Of a DNA stretch of 64,000 nucleotides, positions 44,060 to 52,597 are shown piece after piece. Location of the stretch: assembly GCF_016110345.1 (NCBI RefSeq), contig NZ_AP019011.1, positions 186,001 to 250,000 of the forward strand, in the 5' to 3' direction. The DNA comes from Fluviibacter phosphoraccumulans (GTDB taxonomy: Bacteria > Pseudomonadota > Gammaproteobacteria > Burkholderiales > Rhodocyclaceae). Made by a program: the position numbers and the translations under genes. Positions within the stretch are counted from its first letter, which is position 1. The number at the start of each line of letters is the position of its first letter. Under the pieces are notes generated by a model, which worked only from the letters and a program-made list of their open reading frames with translations, was not told where the DNA came from and did no database searches.

Positions 44060-45578
44060 ACGCCGTTCGCATAGACTCACTGAGTCCATGCCCATTGAAG
44101 ACGGCGGTAAGTGCTTCCTGCTCTGGCACTAACTGGATTTCACCGAGTAAGCTGCGCAAAATTTCACGCGCTTCGTCGACGGCTTCAATTGCCTCAAGAC
44201 GCAAAACCATATCCCTGTAGATTTCCTTTGCACGCGGCAAAATCCGAGCCGGTTCATAGCTTGAAACCGCTTCCAGCTCACGTTTTGCATCTTCCATTTT
44301 GTTTTCTGCCTCCAGCAAGGCCGTTTTTGTGCTGCTGGTGACGATTCCGGCCTTGATTGCAGCCATGATGTTGTCCAGATTCTTTTGAGCGGCTTGTAGG
44401 CGTTTTCTTGCCTCTTTCGGGTCAGGGCGTTCAGACTGAAGCATCTCGGAGACTTCCTGTACATACAACTTGTAGCATTCTTCTGAAAGCAGTGATTCCT
44501 TGATTTCGGCGAGTAAAACCTGTTCGACCGTCGTTTTTTTGATCATCTTGGCGTTGTTGCAGACCGTGTTTCCCCTGTTACGGTGAGTCCCACAGCCATA
44601 GTGGTTCTTGCCTAACATGACATAAGACCCACCGCATACCCCGCATTTCAGGAGACCGGAGAAAAGATATTTCGGCTTCCCACCGCCACTGGCATGAGTC
44701 TTAGCAGTTTTCCTTCTGATTTCTTGGTAACGCAACTGACAGGCGCGCCAGAGGTCGTTGTCGATTATCACCAGATCTGGTGCATCAACAGTTACCCATT
44801 CCGATTTCGGGCGCATCGTCCGACGACGCCTCCCGGTGTGCGGATCCTTAACCCAAGCTGTCTTGTTCCATACATGCTTACCGTTGTAGATCTGATTTCC
44901 AAGAATGCCAACGCCCTTGGCATCAGGGTAGATGGCTGAATGAGCCCATGTTCCACCCCTAGGGCTGGGCACGGCTAGTTCATTCAGTTCGGCTGCAATT
45001 TGCCTCGCTGAGCGCCCACTGGCGTAACGCTGGAAGATGAATCGAACCCATTCGGCCTCTTCCAGATTAATTGATCTACGGTAACCCTTGCCATCGTGAT
45101 GGCTGTCATAGCCGTAAGGGAGTCCGCCTGCGCTATATCCATCCAAAGCCTGTCCCATCAAGCCGCGATGGGTTTTCTTGGCGAGATCATCGAGATAGAA
45201 CTCACTCATGAGTCCCCGAAGGCCGGTTTCCAGCTTATAGCTATCGCGGGCCGTGTCCGTGCCGTCAGAAACTCCAATGACTCTGATGCCAGCATATTTG
45301 AGCATCCTGATCGTCTGAGCGCTCTCGATATGGTCTCTGGACAACCTCGAAAGGTCGTCAACGAGTAGAACCTCGAAGGCCTTGAGTTCGGCAGCATGAA
45401 GAAGGTCTCGATAGCCCGGCCGGTCATTTCTTGATCCGGAAATCGCCTGGTCTTGATACAAGACGGGCGCAGACCACCCCTGGCGCTGGCAATAGTTCTC
45501 AATGTTTCGCAACTGGTCACGAATACTCGTTTCCTGTTGTCGATCGCTGGAGAATCGGCAGTAAGCGGCTATTTTCAT
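44016..45578 (-). CDS. Large serine recombinase (integrase)
   Basis: The 520-residue site-specific recombinase has an N-terminal resolvase-type domain with catalytic Ser10 in YCRFSSDRQQ, a recombinase domain (about 150-290), a zinc ribbon (CGVCGGSYV at about 312-320 ... CGTHRNRGNTVC) and a coiled coil (about 375-440). The last 13 residues, VAGTGFEPVTFGL, and the stop are encoded antisense in the initiator tRNA. The stop TGA is the complement of the TCA in the anticodon loop. The C-terminus therefore depends on the attachment site. Confidence 0.93.
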   Translation of the reverse strand: MKIAAYCRFSSDRQQETSIRDQLRNIENYCQRQGWSAPVLYQDQAISGSRNDRPGYRDLLHAAELKAFEVLLVDDLSRLSRDHIESAQTIRMLKYAGIRVIGVSDGTDTARDSYKLETGLRGLMSEFYLDDLAKKTHRGLMGQALDGYSAGGLPYGYDSHHDGKGYRRSINLEEAEWVRFIFQRYASGRSARQIAAELNELAVPSPRGGTWAHSAIYPDAKGVGILGNQIYNGKHVWNKTAWVKDPHTGRRRRTMRPKSEWVTVDAPDLVIIDNDLWRACQLRYQEIRRKTAKTHASGGGKPKYLFSGLLKCGVCGGSYVMLGKNHYGCGTHRNRGNTVCNNAKMIKKTTVEQVLLAEIKESLLSEECYKLYVQEVSEMLQSERPDPKEARKRLQAAQKNLDNIMAAIKAGIVTSSTKTALLEAENKMEDAKRELEAVSSYEPARILPRAKEIYRDMVLRLEAIEAVDEAREILRSLLGEIQLVPEQEALTAVFNGHGLSESMRTALVAGTGFEPVTFGL

Positions 45579-45587
45579 GGCTTGAAC

Positions 45588-45761
45588 TTACTGTGTTTCG
45601 CGTCGCAAAGGAACAACCCGATTTGAACGCATGACCGGATTTTGCCTGTCTGATGCGGGTTTGAGCGTCAGATAGTTTTCATTGGATTGCCTGTACGTAG
45701 CCACCGCTAGCTTGGAAATGATCTGTACAAAGCCGGTTTGCCACCATGTAGGAATTTTCAT
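45588..45761 (-). CDS. Small ORF between excisionase-like gene and integrase
   Basis: The 57-residue basic product (MKIPTWWQTGFVQ...) has no recognised domain. GGAGG lies four bases before ATG 45761, and the gene fits snugly between its neighbours (gaps of 9 and about 20 bases) on the same strand. It could be a recombination accessory protein, but coding status is only probable. Confidence 0.5.
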   Translation of the reverse strand: MKIPTWWQTGFVQIISKLAVATYRQSNENYLTLKPASDRQNPVMRSNRVVPLRRETQ

Positions 45762-45778
45762 ACAACCTCCAATCCGCC

Positions 45779-46012
45779 TCAATGCTTCGGCTTCGATGTG
45801 GTGAAATGAGGTTGCTGGTTGAACCAGTCCGTGATCGCATTGAGATTCAAAACCAGAGTGCGTTCGCTAAGTCGTTTGAAATGTAGATCCTGTGACCAGA
45901 TGCCGCTGCTGACTCGTCCACGAACTGTGTTCATGGGTTCACCGGATAGTTCGCAATAGCGTTCTGCACGTACCCACGCCAAAGGTAGGGTACCGTTTAA
46001 AATAACTTGCAA
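45779..46012 (-). CDS. Excisionase-like DNA-binding protein
   Basis: The 77-residue protein has the Xis-type winged-helix pattern: LPLAWVRAERYCELSGEPMN, TVRGRVSSGIW and LNLNAITDWFN. It starts at TTG 46012 with AGGAG seven bases before. It lies upstream of the integrase on the same strand and probably acts as the directionality factor. A copy of the GGTGTTAGCGCACC motif lies 25 bases before its start. Confidence 0.72.
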   Translation of the reverse strand: MQVILNGTLPLAWVRAERYCELSGEPMNTVRGRVSSGIWSQDLHFKRLSERTLVLNLNAITDWFNQQPHFTTSKPKH

Positions 46013-46036
46013 TTTGTTCTCCTATCGACTGAGACC

Positions 46037-46050
46037 GGTGCGCTAACACC
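46037..46050 (-). promoter_or_regulatory. Recurring hairpin motif, copy 1 (before excisionase-like gene)
   Basis: On the minus strand it reads GGTGTTAGCGCACC, with GGTG and CACC arms around TTAGCG. CGATAGGAG, which contains the ribosome site, follows. Copies 2 and 3 lie at 49311-49340 and 54345-54358. Confidence 0.5.
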
Positions 46051-46129
46051 AGGTTCGACCGCGCAATAAAAGCGGTGCTAGGTCATATTAACAACTAAGC
46101 ACGATAGGTGCAATAGCATAGCTACTGGT

Positions 46130-46543
46130 TTATGCAGATTGACGCGATAACTCTTCTTTCAGCGCGTCGTTGTGTTCCTTAGCCTCAACAAGTCTGCGGA
46201 TTTCTTCGTTCTGTTGCTTAGGGGTAAGGCCCGCAAACAGATCCAACAGAATATGGTCTTGGGGACTGAGTGTCCTGGCTTGTAGCGGGATATCTTCAGT
46301 AGAGTTCCGGACGGATTGAGCCAGTGTTGCAAGACGGGGACTGATCGCATCAAGCGCACAACCAAGGCCTTTGGCGTATGCCAGGCCGGCTTTCAGGCTG
46401 ATGGCACGGCGTCCCGTGGCATGTTGGTAGATCATGCTGGCACCACCCGGCACCGAAAAATCCCGCGCGAACTTCGCCCAGTTCAAGTCCTTGATCAGGG
46501 CATTGAGATTAGCGGCTTCCTGCTGGCGTGTCTGGTCATCCAT
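46130..46543 (-). CDS. CI-like transcriptional repressor
   Basis: The 137-residue protein has an N-terminal helix-turn-helix (WAKFARDFSVPGGASMIYQH, recognition segment near GRRAISLKAGLAYAKGLG) and a charged C-terminus. It is divergent from a Cro/YdaS-like gene across an AAATAG-repeat region, the layout of a phage-type switch. ATG 46543 is chosen because upstream frames enter the divergent gene. Confidence 0.75.
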   Translation of the reverse strand: MDDQTRQQEAANLNALIKDLNWAKFARDFSVPGGASMIYQHATGRRAISLKAGLAYAKGLGCALDAISPRLATLAQSVRNSTEDIPLQARTLSPQDHILLDLFAGLTPKQQNEEIRRLVEAKEHNDALKEELSRQSA

Positions 46544-46560
46544 AGAGGCTAATCCTACAC

Positions 46561-46622
46561 CAGAAAATAGAGCATTGCTATATTTCTTACAAATAGCAAC
46601 GCTTTGCGTAAAACAAATAGCT
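46561..46622. promoter_or_regulatory. Divergent operator/promoter region between repressor genes
   Basis: Three AAATAG copies (46565, 46591 and 46615) at roughly 25-base spacing, with ATAGAGC-ATT-GCTAT as an imperfect palindrome at 46567-46581, lie between the CI-like and Cro-like starts. They are likely binding sites for one or both regulators. Confidence 0.5.
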
Positions 46623-46640
46623 ATGCTAGAGTTTCCGACC

Positions 46641-46934
46641 ATGGAAACCCATGTCAATGCTTCTGTTAAACGCGCCTGCAAAGCGGTAGGTGGCCAGCGT
46701 GCATTGGCAAATGCCCTGGGTATCGCAGACGCTCAGGTCAATCAATGGGTCACCGGCAGACGCAGCGTTCCAGTCAAGTACTGCCAATCAATCGTCGAAC
46801 TGACTGAAGGGCTGGTTTCTCTGCAGGAACTTCGCCCCGATGACTGGCACCTCATCTGGCCGACCCCGAAATCCACTGAAGTCGATCTGATTCACGCAAA
46901 CCCATACGACCCCAGCGAAGGGAAGCTCATATGA
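46641..46934 (+). CDS. Cro/YdaS-type DNA-binding protein
   Basis: The 97-residue protein carries AVGGQRALANALGIADAQVN with QWVTGRRSVPVKYCQSIVEL, a pattern I associate with YdaS/Cro proteins. ATG 46641 is preferred; 46623 is possible. The stop overlaps the parA start (ATGA), so the regulator and the partition genes form one operon. Confidence 0.78.
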   Translation: METHVNASVKRACKAVGGQRALANALGIADAQVNQWVTGRRSVPVKYCQSIVELTEGLVSLQELRPDDWHLIWPTPKSTEVDLIHANPYDPSEGKLI

Positions 46935-47917
46935 AGACACTTGTTGTCAGTATCAACAAAGGCGGGGTCGGTAAAACGACGTTTGTCAGTCAGTTTGGCC
47001 GCTACGCCAACCAGCTGGGGCTCAGAACCTTGCTGATTGATCTGGATGATCAGGGTAACCTGACCCGATCCCTTGAACGGCAGGGAAGCGCCCAACGCCT
47101 AAAACGTACCGTCACTGAAATCCTGTTTGATCCAGTGAGCGACACTGATCTGGGATGTACCTCCTTCAGTGTTCTGGCAGCCGATGGGGGATTAACCAAA
47201 GCCGTCGTTGAAACCTCACAGCTCAAGGCTACGCATCAGGGCGTTGAACGGGAACGTGCCACCATTGCCCATCAGCATTTCGCAGAATTTCTGAAAGTGG
47301 TCAGTCCGCATTACGACCTGTGCCTGATTGACGGCCCACCGGCTCTGGATATCAGGGTCATGATGGCACTTGCTCTGGCGGACTATGCGCTTTGCCCGAT
47401 CCAGCTGGCCCAGGAGAGCATTGAAGGGATGTCACATACCCTCAATGGGCCGCGCGGCATTCTGCGGATCAAAGGCACCGTCAACAACCGTCTCGAATTC
47501 CTGGGGTTTCTGCCGAATATGGTGGAAAGCACCGCACGCCAGAAAGAAGCACTACTTCAACTCGGCGAGAAGCTCGGTCACCACTTCCTGCGTGATGACG
47601 AAGGTCGCGTTGTGCTGATTCCGTTACGCCAGTCGATCCGTGATGCGCAGGGACAGGGCGTCTCTCTGGCAAAACTGGCCAGATCCAATACGCAGGCACG
47701 GGATACCTGGGGCAAGGTACGGCGGATATTCGATCAGGTTCTGGATCGTATGGAACTGCGACACAAGATCGAAGCGCTGCACGAACAGCGACTAGAAGCC
47801 CAACGCATAGAGAAGTCGCAGCAGCGTTTGGCGCGGATATGTGAGCCGGAATCAGCTCTACAGGATGACCTAGCCGTCATGGATGAAGCCGTCCGAGAGG
47901 AGGCAAGCCATGTTTGA
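46931..47917 (+). CDS. parA: ParA-family partition ATPase of the conjugative element
   Basis: The 328-residue protein has a Walker A INKGGVGKTTF (about 9-19), LLIDLDDQGNLTRSL and DGPPALDIRV. The long C-terminus is helical and charged. It is coupled to the Cro-like gene before it and to parB after it (8-base overlap). It probably aids maintenance of the excised element. Confidence 0.9.
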   Translation: MKTLVVSINKGGVGKTTFVSQFGRYANQLGLRTLLIDLDDQGNLTRSLERQGSAQRLKRTVTEILFDPVSDTDLGCTSFSVLAADGGLTKAVVETSQLKATHQGVERERATIAHQHFAEFLKVVSPHYDLCLIDGPPALDIRVMMALALADYALCPIQLAQESIEGMSHTLNGPRGILRIKGTVNNRLEFLGFLPNMVESTARQKEALLQLGEKLGHHFLRDDEGRVVLIPLRQSIRDAQGQGVSLAKLARSNTQARDTWGKVRRIFDQVLDRMELRHKIEALHEQRLEAQRIEKSQQRLARICEPESALQDDLAVMDEAVREEASHV

Positions 47918-48872
47918 TCTCTCCCAGTTCGAAAAGGCCCCCGTTTTTGCCCCAGATAACCAGATTGGGATTGTGCTCTCGTTACCACTTGATAAGGTTA
48001 TTGAAGACTCGACACAGCCACGTACCGAATTCGATGCAGAAGAACTGACCAAACTCAGTGAAGACATTGCACGTCGTGGGGTGCAAGCGCCAATAGCGGT
48101 AAGACCGGCCGTTGATGGCATCTATCAGATCATTCATGGTGCCCGTCGTTTCCGGGCAAGCGGTATGGCTGGGCTACCAACCATACCGGCTATTGTGCAG
48201 GCCGACGAAGTAGCCTTCGACGATTACAGCCAGGTTCTGGAAAACACGCAGCGCGATAACCTGACCGCGCTCGACATTGCCAGGTTCATCCAGAAGCGCA
48301 AAGCGCTCGGCGAATCCAATAGCCAGATCGCTCGGAATCTCTCGGAAAAGCCCGAATGGGTGACCTATCACTTGGCACTGATTGATATGCCTGCAGAAAT
48401 CCAGCAGGCCTATGACGCCGGGCAGGTGAACGGCGCCAAGGCAACCTATGAGTTGCGCAAGCTGCACGGCAAAGACCCGGACGCTGTCAAAGAACTGATT
48501 GCCAGTGGCGAAGAGATCACGCAGGTCCGCATCCGCGAGGTGGCTGCGCCGGTCAGGGCCGTCCAGACGGTTCAGGTTGAAACGACCGAGAAATCCCCTG
48601 TGCCTGAATCGCAATCGATAGCGATAAAGAAGACGGCCACCGCTGATTCGCACACACCGATAGTGGCCGCAGTGGTTCAGATACCGCTCCCGGAATCATT
48701 GGAAGCCCCCTCGGTCATCGGCATCTATCAGGGCGCTCCGGTGCAGGTGCTCTTTCAACTCAAACCCAGCGAGCCCGGCGTGGTCTGGATCCGGTTACCG
48801 GAATCAGATGCACGGCAAGAAGTACTCGCTGACCAGATCACTTTAAGCCGCATTGAGGAGGCAACACCATGA
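47910..48872 (+). CDS. parB: ParB-family partition protein
   Basis: The 320-residue protein has the ParB N-terminal domain (DSTQPRTEF, then GARRFRASGMAG and ENTQRDNLTALDIA) and a helix-turn-helix (SNSQIARNLSEKPEWVTYHL). It has a long C-terminal region rich in Pro and Glu. GAGG just upstream supports ATG 47910. The stop overlaps the ssb start. Confidence 0.92.
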   Translation: MFDLSQFEKAPVFAPDNQIGIVLSLPLDKVIEDSTQPRTEFDAEELTKLSEDIARRGVQAPIAVRPAVDGIYQIIHGARRFRASGMAGLPTIPAIVQADEVAFDDYSQVLENTQRDNLTALDIARFIQKRKALGESNSQIARNLSEKPEWVTYHLALIDMPAEIQQAYDAGQVNGAKATYELRKLHGKDPDAVKELIASGEEITQVRIREVAAPVRAVQTVQVETTEKSPVPESQSIAIKKTATADSHTPIVAAVVQIPLPESLEAPSVIGIYQGAPVQVLFQLKPSEPGVVWIRLPESDARQEVLADQITLSRIEEATP

Positions 48873-49279
48873 CGACTGTTAATACCCTGACCCTGATTGG
48901 CTATCTGGGCGCAAACCCCGAAGTCCGTTATATGACCGATGGTGGCGCAACCACCACGGTATCCATTGCCACCAGCGACCACTGGAAGGACAAGGAAGGG
49001 CAGCCGCAATCCAGAACCGAATGGCATCAGGTCGTGTTCTTCCGGCGAATGGCCGAGATTCTGGCGGAGTTCGCCCGTAAGGGCACTCTGGTTTATGTCA
49101 CCGGGCCGATCCGTAAACGCCAGTACACCGGTAAGGATCAGCAGGAACACACCGTGGTCGAACTGCATGCCCGTACCCTGAAGGTGCTGTCGCGCAAGGA
49201 TCTGGGCGAGGGCATCGACGATGTGCCCGTGGTCGAAGGCAACATCGATGATGAAGGAGACATGCCCACGTTCAATTAA
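48869..49279 (+). CDS. ssb: Single-stranded DNA-binding protein of the element
   Basis: This 136-residue OB-fold protein has TLIGYLGANPEVRYMTDGG, ATSDHWKDKEG and TEWHQVVFFRRMAEILAEF. The acidic C-terminus ends DMPTFN rather than the usual DDIPF, so the partner-binding tip is altered. SSB is often carried by conjugative elements to protect transferred DNA. Confidence 0.92.
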   Translation: MTTVNTLTLIGYLGANPEVRYMTDGGATTTVSIATSDHWKDKEGQPQSRTEWHQVVFFRRMAEILAEFARKGTLVYVTGPIRKRQYTGKDQQEHTVVELHARTLKVLSRKDLGEGIDDVPVVEGNIDDEGDMPTFN

Positions 49280-49310
49280 ACAGTGTTGGGGCCTGTCGGG
49301 TATTCAGGCG

Positions 49311-49340
49311 GAGCAACGGTTGTTAGCGCAACCGTTACTC
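49311..49340 (+). promoter_or_regulatory. Recurring hairpin motif, copy 2 (before virB2)
   Basis: GAGCAACGGTTG and CAACCGTTACTC pair at 11 of 12 positions around the loop TTAGCG, the same loop as the other two copies. GATAGGAG follows at 49367-49374. Confidence 0.5.
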
Positions 49341-49374
49341 CTGGCTGCAGTGCCTCACCTCTAGCTGATAGGAG

Positions 49375-49448
49375 TCCCCGCAAGGGGAATACGACCAAAG
49401 GATCGTGCGTGCAGTTGCGCCGAAATATAGCACGGCTATATCCGGCGC
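49375..49448 (+). ncRNA. Structured leader upstream of virB2 (putative)
   Basis: TCCCC-GCAA-GGGGA (49375-49388) is a small hairpin with a GNRA loop. GCGCCG-AA-ATATAG and CTATAT-CCGGCGC (49417-49448) form a large hairpin with loop CACGG. Together with copy 2 of the recurring motif, most of 49311-49448 can fold. It could be a leader RNA, an attenuator or an origin of transfer; none is proven. Confidence 0.4.
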
Positions 49449-49517
49449 TATTTCACAGCATCGCCGATCCGGTCACTTGTTTGCGTCATTAGGAATTAGG
49501 AACCGGAAAGGATCGCC

Positions 49518-49817
49518 ATGCTGTTTTCTGCCGTACTCAAATCATTTGCCTATTTTGTCCTGACATTTTCAGCAGCCCTGGTCTGGGATAGTCCGGCCTA
49601 CGCTCAGCTCAGCAACGTGAATAATCTGCTGCAGAACATCGAATCGGTACTCAAAGGGGCAGGCGTCACAATTGCTTCTATTGCGATCATCGTCTCGGGC
49701 TACAAGATCATCTTCCAGGGTGCACGCTTCGAGGATGTCTCGAAGATTCTGATCGGTGGTCTGCTGATTGGTGGTGCAACCAGTATGGCTGGTTGGCTGA
49801 TTGGAGCCGCAGCCTGA
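49518..49817 (+). CDS. virB2: VirB2 pilin
   Basis: The 99-residue pilin precursor has an N-terminal signal ending around AYA (residue 29) and two hydrophobic helices around a short polar loop (GARFEDVSK). It is the major subunit of the conjugative pilus and the first gene of the secretion operon. Its stop overlaps virB3 (TGATG). Confidence 0.88.
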   Translation: MLFSAVLKSFAYFVLTFSAALVWDSPAYAQLSNVNNLLQNIESVLKGAGVTIASIAIIVSGYKIIFQGARFEDVSKILIGGLLIGGATSMAGWLIGAAA

Positions 49818-50158
49818 TGGCGACTCTCAAACCCCAACAGGATGTGATCTACAAAGGATGTACCCGGCCGCCCCTACTCTGGGGAGTACCGCTATTACCG
49901 CTCGTCATGATTCTCATGCCGGGCATGCTGGTTGGCATCGTTGGTCTGGCGTATTTCCTGCCAATGAGTCTGGCAGCGTTGCTGGTCAGTGTGTCGGCAT
50001 GGGCCTGGATGCGTGCCGTGACCAAAAAGGATGATCAGCGTCTGCTCCAGATTTTCCTGCGGCTGCGCCTGAGGTCTCGTCAGAAAAATTCAGGATTCTG
50101 GGAGTGTGCTGCCTATACCCCCATTGTCTATTTCCGCCGTCATTACTCTTCCAGATAG
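49817..50158 (+). CDS. virB3: VirB3 inner-membrane protein
   Basis: The 113-residue protein begins MATLKPQQDVIYKGCTRPPL and has two hydrophobic helices near 25-65, as in VirB3. It assists pilus assembly with VirB4. The start overlaps the virB2 stop; 19 bases separate it from virB4. Confidence 0.87.
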   Translation: MATLKPQQDVIYKGCTRPPLLWGVPLLPLVMILMPGMLVGIVGLAYFLPMSLAALLVSVSAWAWMRAVTKKDDQRLLQIFLRLRLRSRQKNSGFWECAAYTPIVYFRRHYSSR

Positions 50159-50176
50159 TCCGGAAAGGCAACCACG

Positions 50177-52597
50177 ATGCAGGGCCAACCCCTCCAGAAA
50201 AAACTGGCTAGCCGCGAAGTCGGGCTGGCTGATTATGTGCCTTTCAGTGCACACATCACGCCTTCGGTGATCAAGAACCGTGATGGTTGTTATCTGGCGA
50301 CCTGGCGGCTTGAGGGTATTCCCTTCGAGACAACAGACACCCAGGAACTAAATATCCGTCATGAGGCATTCAACCAGCTGATCCGTGGTTTGCCCTTGGG
50401 TACGGCGCTCTGGTCGCACCGGATCCGCCGCCGTCAGGAAGACAGACTATCGACGAATTATCCGGAAGCCTTCGCAAGGGAAACTGCCGAACGTTACTAC
50501 GACAGTTTTGCGGGTTACCGGATGATGGCCAATGAGTTCTATCTGACGGTGGTCTATCGGCCGGAACTACAGAGAGTTGCGCCGAGTTCAGGTCTGGGCA
50601 GAATTCTGGGTGCCAGGCCCATCAGAAAGTTAGAGGCCATTGAGCGCGATGAGCGGGAAGCCTTGAAAGTCTTTCGCGAAATCGTGCATCAGATCGAAGC
50701 CGGGATGAAACCCTACAACATGGTCCGGCTGGAAGGGTATGAGCAGAACGGTCAGCAATACTCCGAATTGCTCAGCTTTCTGGGGTATCTGCTGAACGGC
50801 GTCTGGCAACGGGTGCCCATGCGCCGCGAGGCCATTGCCAATTACCTGCCGGTCAATCGTCTGTTCTGTGCCGAAGAGCATCTGGAAATCCGTACACCGG
50901 ATCAGGTGCGCTACGCCGGAGTGCTCGATCTGCAGGATTACCCGGAAACCACTATGCCGGGATCACTCGATGATCTGATGCGCGAACCGTATGAGTTCAT
51001 CGAGACTCAGAGTTTCACGATCCTCTCGCGTCCGGATGCCAAGACCGTCATGGAGCGACAGACCAAACAGCTGCTGGCGACCGAGGATGCCGCCGGTTCT
51101 CAGATTGCGGCCATGGAGCAGGCGATCGATGAACTGGTCAGTGGTCGGTTTGCCTATGGCGAGTACCACTACAGTCTGGTGGTCTTTGCCGACAATCTGG
51201 AGGAAGTGGGTAAGTCGCTGGCAGCGGCACGCAGCAAACTCAACGATGGTGGCTTTCAGGCCACCCTGGTTGATCTGGTTGCTGATGCCGCCTGGTTTGC
51301 CCAGATGCCGGGCAACTGGCGTTACCGGCCGCGTGCGGCCAATCTGACGAGCCGGAACTTCGCGGGGCTATCAGCTTTTCATGGCTATCTGACGGGCAAG
51401 CGCGACGGCAACCCCTGGGGGGAAGCCGTGACGCTGCTCAAGACGAAGAACGCGAGTCCCTATTACTTCAACTGGCACGGCACGCCTGATGAGGAAGACA
51501 GCACGGACAAGAAGGCTCCGGCCAATACGATGATCATCGGTATGACCGGGTCCGGCAAGACAGTGCTGGAACTTTTCCTGCTCACCATGTCACTCAAGTA
51601 CAACCCGACCGTGGTGTTCTTCGACAAGGACCGAGGGGCAGAGATTGCAATCCGGGCGCTGGGGGGTAACTACCGGTGTCTGAAGCGGGGCCAACCGACA
51701 GGCTTCAACCCATTCCAGCTAGAACCCAATGAAACCAATCTGCGCTTCCAGGAAGTGCTGGTCGGTTCACTGATCCCACGTGCACTCTCCCCAACTGAAA
51801 ACACCGAACTGAACAGGGCAATACGACAGGTATCGCGGATGCCTGTCAATCTGCGCCGTCTATCGATTGTCCGGCAGCAGTTGCAGAACACCTCGGAAGA
51901 TTGTGTGTCGGCACATCTGGCCAAGTGGTGTGCCGATGGTGGTGGGCAACTGTCCTGGGTGCTCGATAACCCGACGGACACAATCAACCTGCACGATGGC
52001 CGGATCTTCGGTTTCGACGATACCGACTTCATGGAAGACCCGGAGGTCCTGGGGCCTGTAACGATGTATCTACTGCATCTCACCGAATCCTTGCTGGATG
52101 GTCGCCGGTTCATCTACGTCATGGCGGAGTTCTGGAAGCGGTTGCAATTGCCCGTCTTCGCGGACTTCGCCGTGAACAAGCAATACACCATCCGAAAACA
52201 GAACGGCTTCGGGGTATTCGATACCCAGTCACCGGCACAGATCCTCAAAACGCCACATGTGGCCGCGATGGTCGAGCAGAGCGCTACCCAGATTTATCTG
52301 CCAAATCCTCGGGCCGACTTTGATGACTATGTGCAGGGCTTCAAGCTGACCGAAAAGGAGTTCGAGACCATCCGTTCACTCGGTGAGGCTTCACGACAAT
52401 TTCTGGTGAAGCAGGGGCACCGCTCGGGCGTAGTGCAACTGGAGCTGGGGCCTCTGGGGGATCTGCTGGATATTCTCAGTACCTCGCTGGATAACGTCGA
52501 GCTGCTCGATGGAATCCGGGCAGAAGTGGGGGATGCCCCTGAATCCTGGATGCCGGTGTTCAAGGAACGGCTCCTGGCGCGAAGGGGCCAGCGATGA
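50177..52597 (+). CDS. virB4: VirB4 secretion ATPase
   Basis: The 806-residue ATPase has a CagE/TrbE/VirB domain and a Walker A GMTGSGKT at 455-462. VVFFDKDRG follows, and the terminal TEKEFETIRSLGEASRQFL is typical of VirB4. It powers pilus biogenesis and substrate transfer at the inner membrane. Length is standard. The stop overlaps virB5 (ATGA). Confidence 0.95.
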   Translation: MQGQPLQKKLASREVGLADYVPFSAHITPSVIKNRDGCYLATWRLEGIPFETTDTQELNIRHEAFNQLIRGLPLGTALWSHRIRRRQEDRLSTNYPEAFARETAERYYDSFAGYRMMANEFYLTVVYRPELQRVAPSSGLGRILGARPIRKLEAIERDEREALKVFREIVHQIEAGMKPYNMVRLEGYEQNGQQYSELLSFLGYLLNGVWQRVPMRREAIANYLPVNRLFCAEEHLEIRTPDQVRYAGVLDLQDYPETTMPGSLDDLMREPYEFIETQSFTILSRPDAKTVMERQTKQLLATEDAAGSQIAAMEQAIDELVSGRFAYGEYHYSLVVFADNLEEVGKSLAAARSKLNDGGFQATLVDLVADAAWFAQMPGNWRYRPRAANLTSRNFAGLSAFHGYLTGKRDGNPWGEAVTLLKTKNASPYYFNWHGTPDEEDSTDKKAPANTMIIGMTGSGKTVLELFLLTMSLKYNPTVVFFDKDRGAEIAIRALGGNYRCLKRGQPTGFNPFQLEPNETNLRFQEVLVGSLIPRALSPTENTELNRAIRQVSRMPVNLRRLSIVRQQLQNTSEDCVSAHLAKWCADGGGQLSWVLDNPTDTINLHDGRIFGFDDTDFMEDPEVLGPVTMYLLHLTESLLDGRRFIYVMAEFWKRLQLPVFADFAVNKQYTIRKQNGFGVFDTQSPAQILKTPHVAAMVEQSATQIYLPNPRADFDDYVQGFKLTEKEFETIRSLGEASRQFLVKQGHRSGVVQLELGPLGDLLDILSTSLDNVELLDGIRAEVGDAPESWMPVFKERLLARRGQR

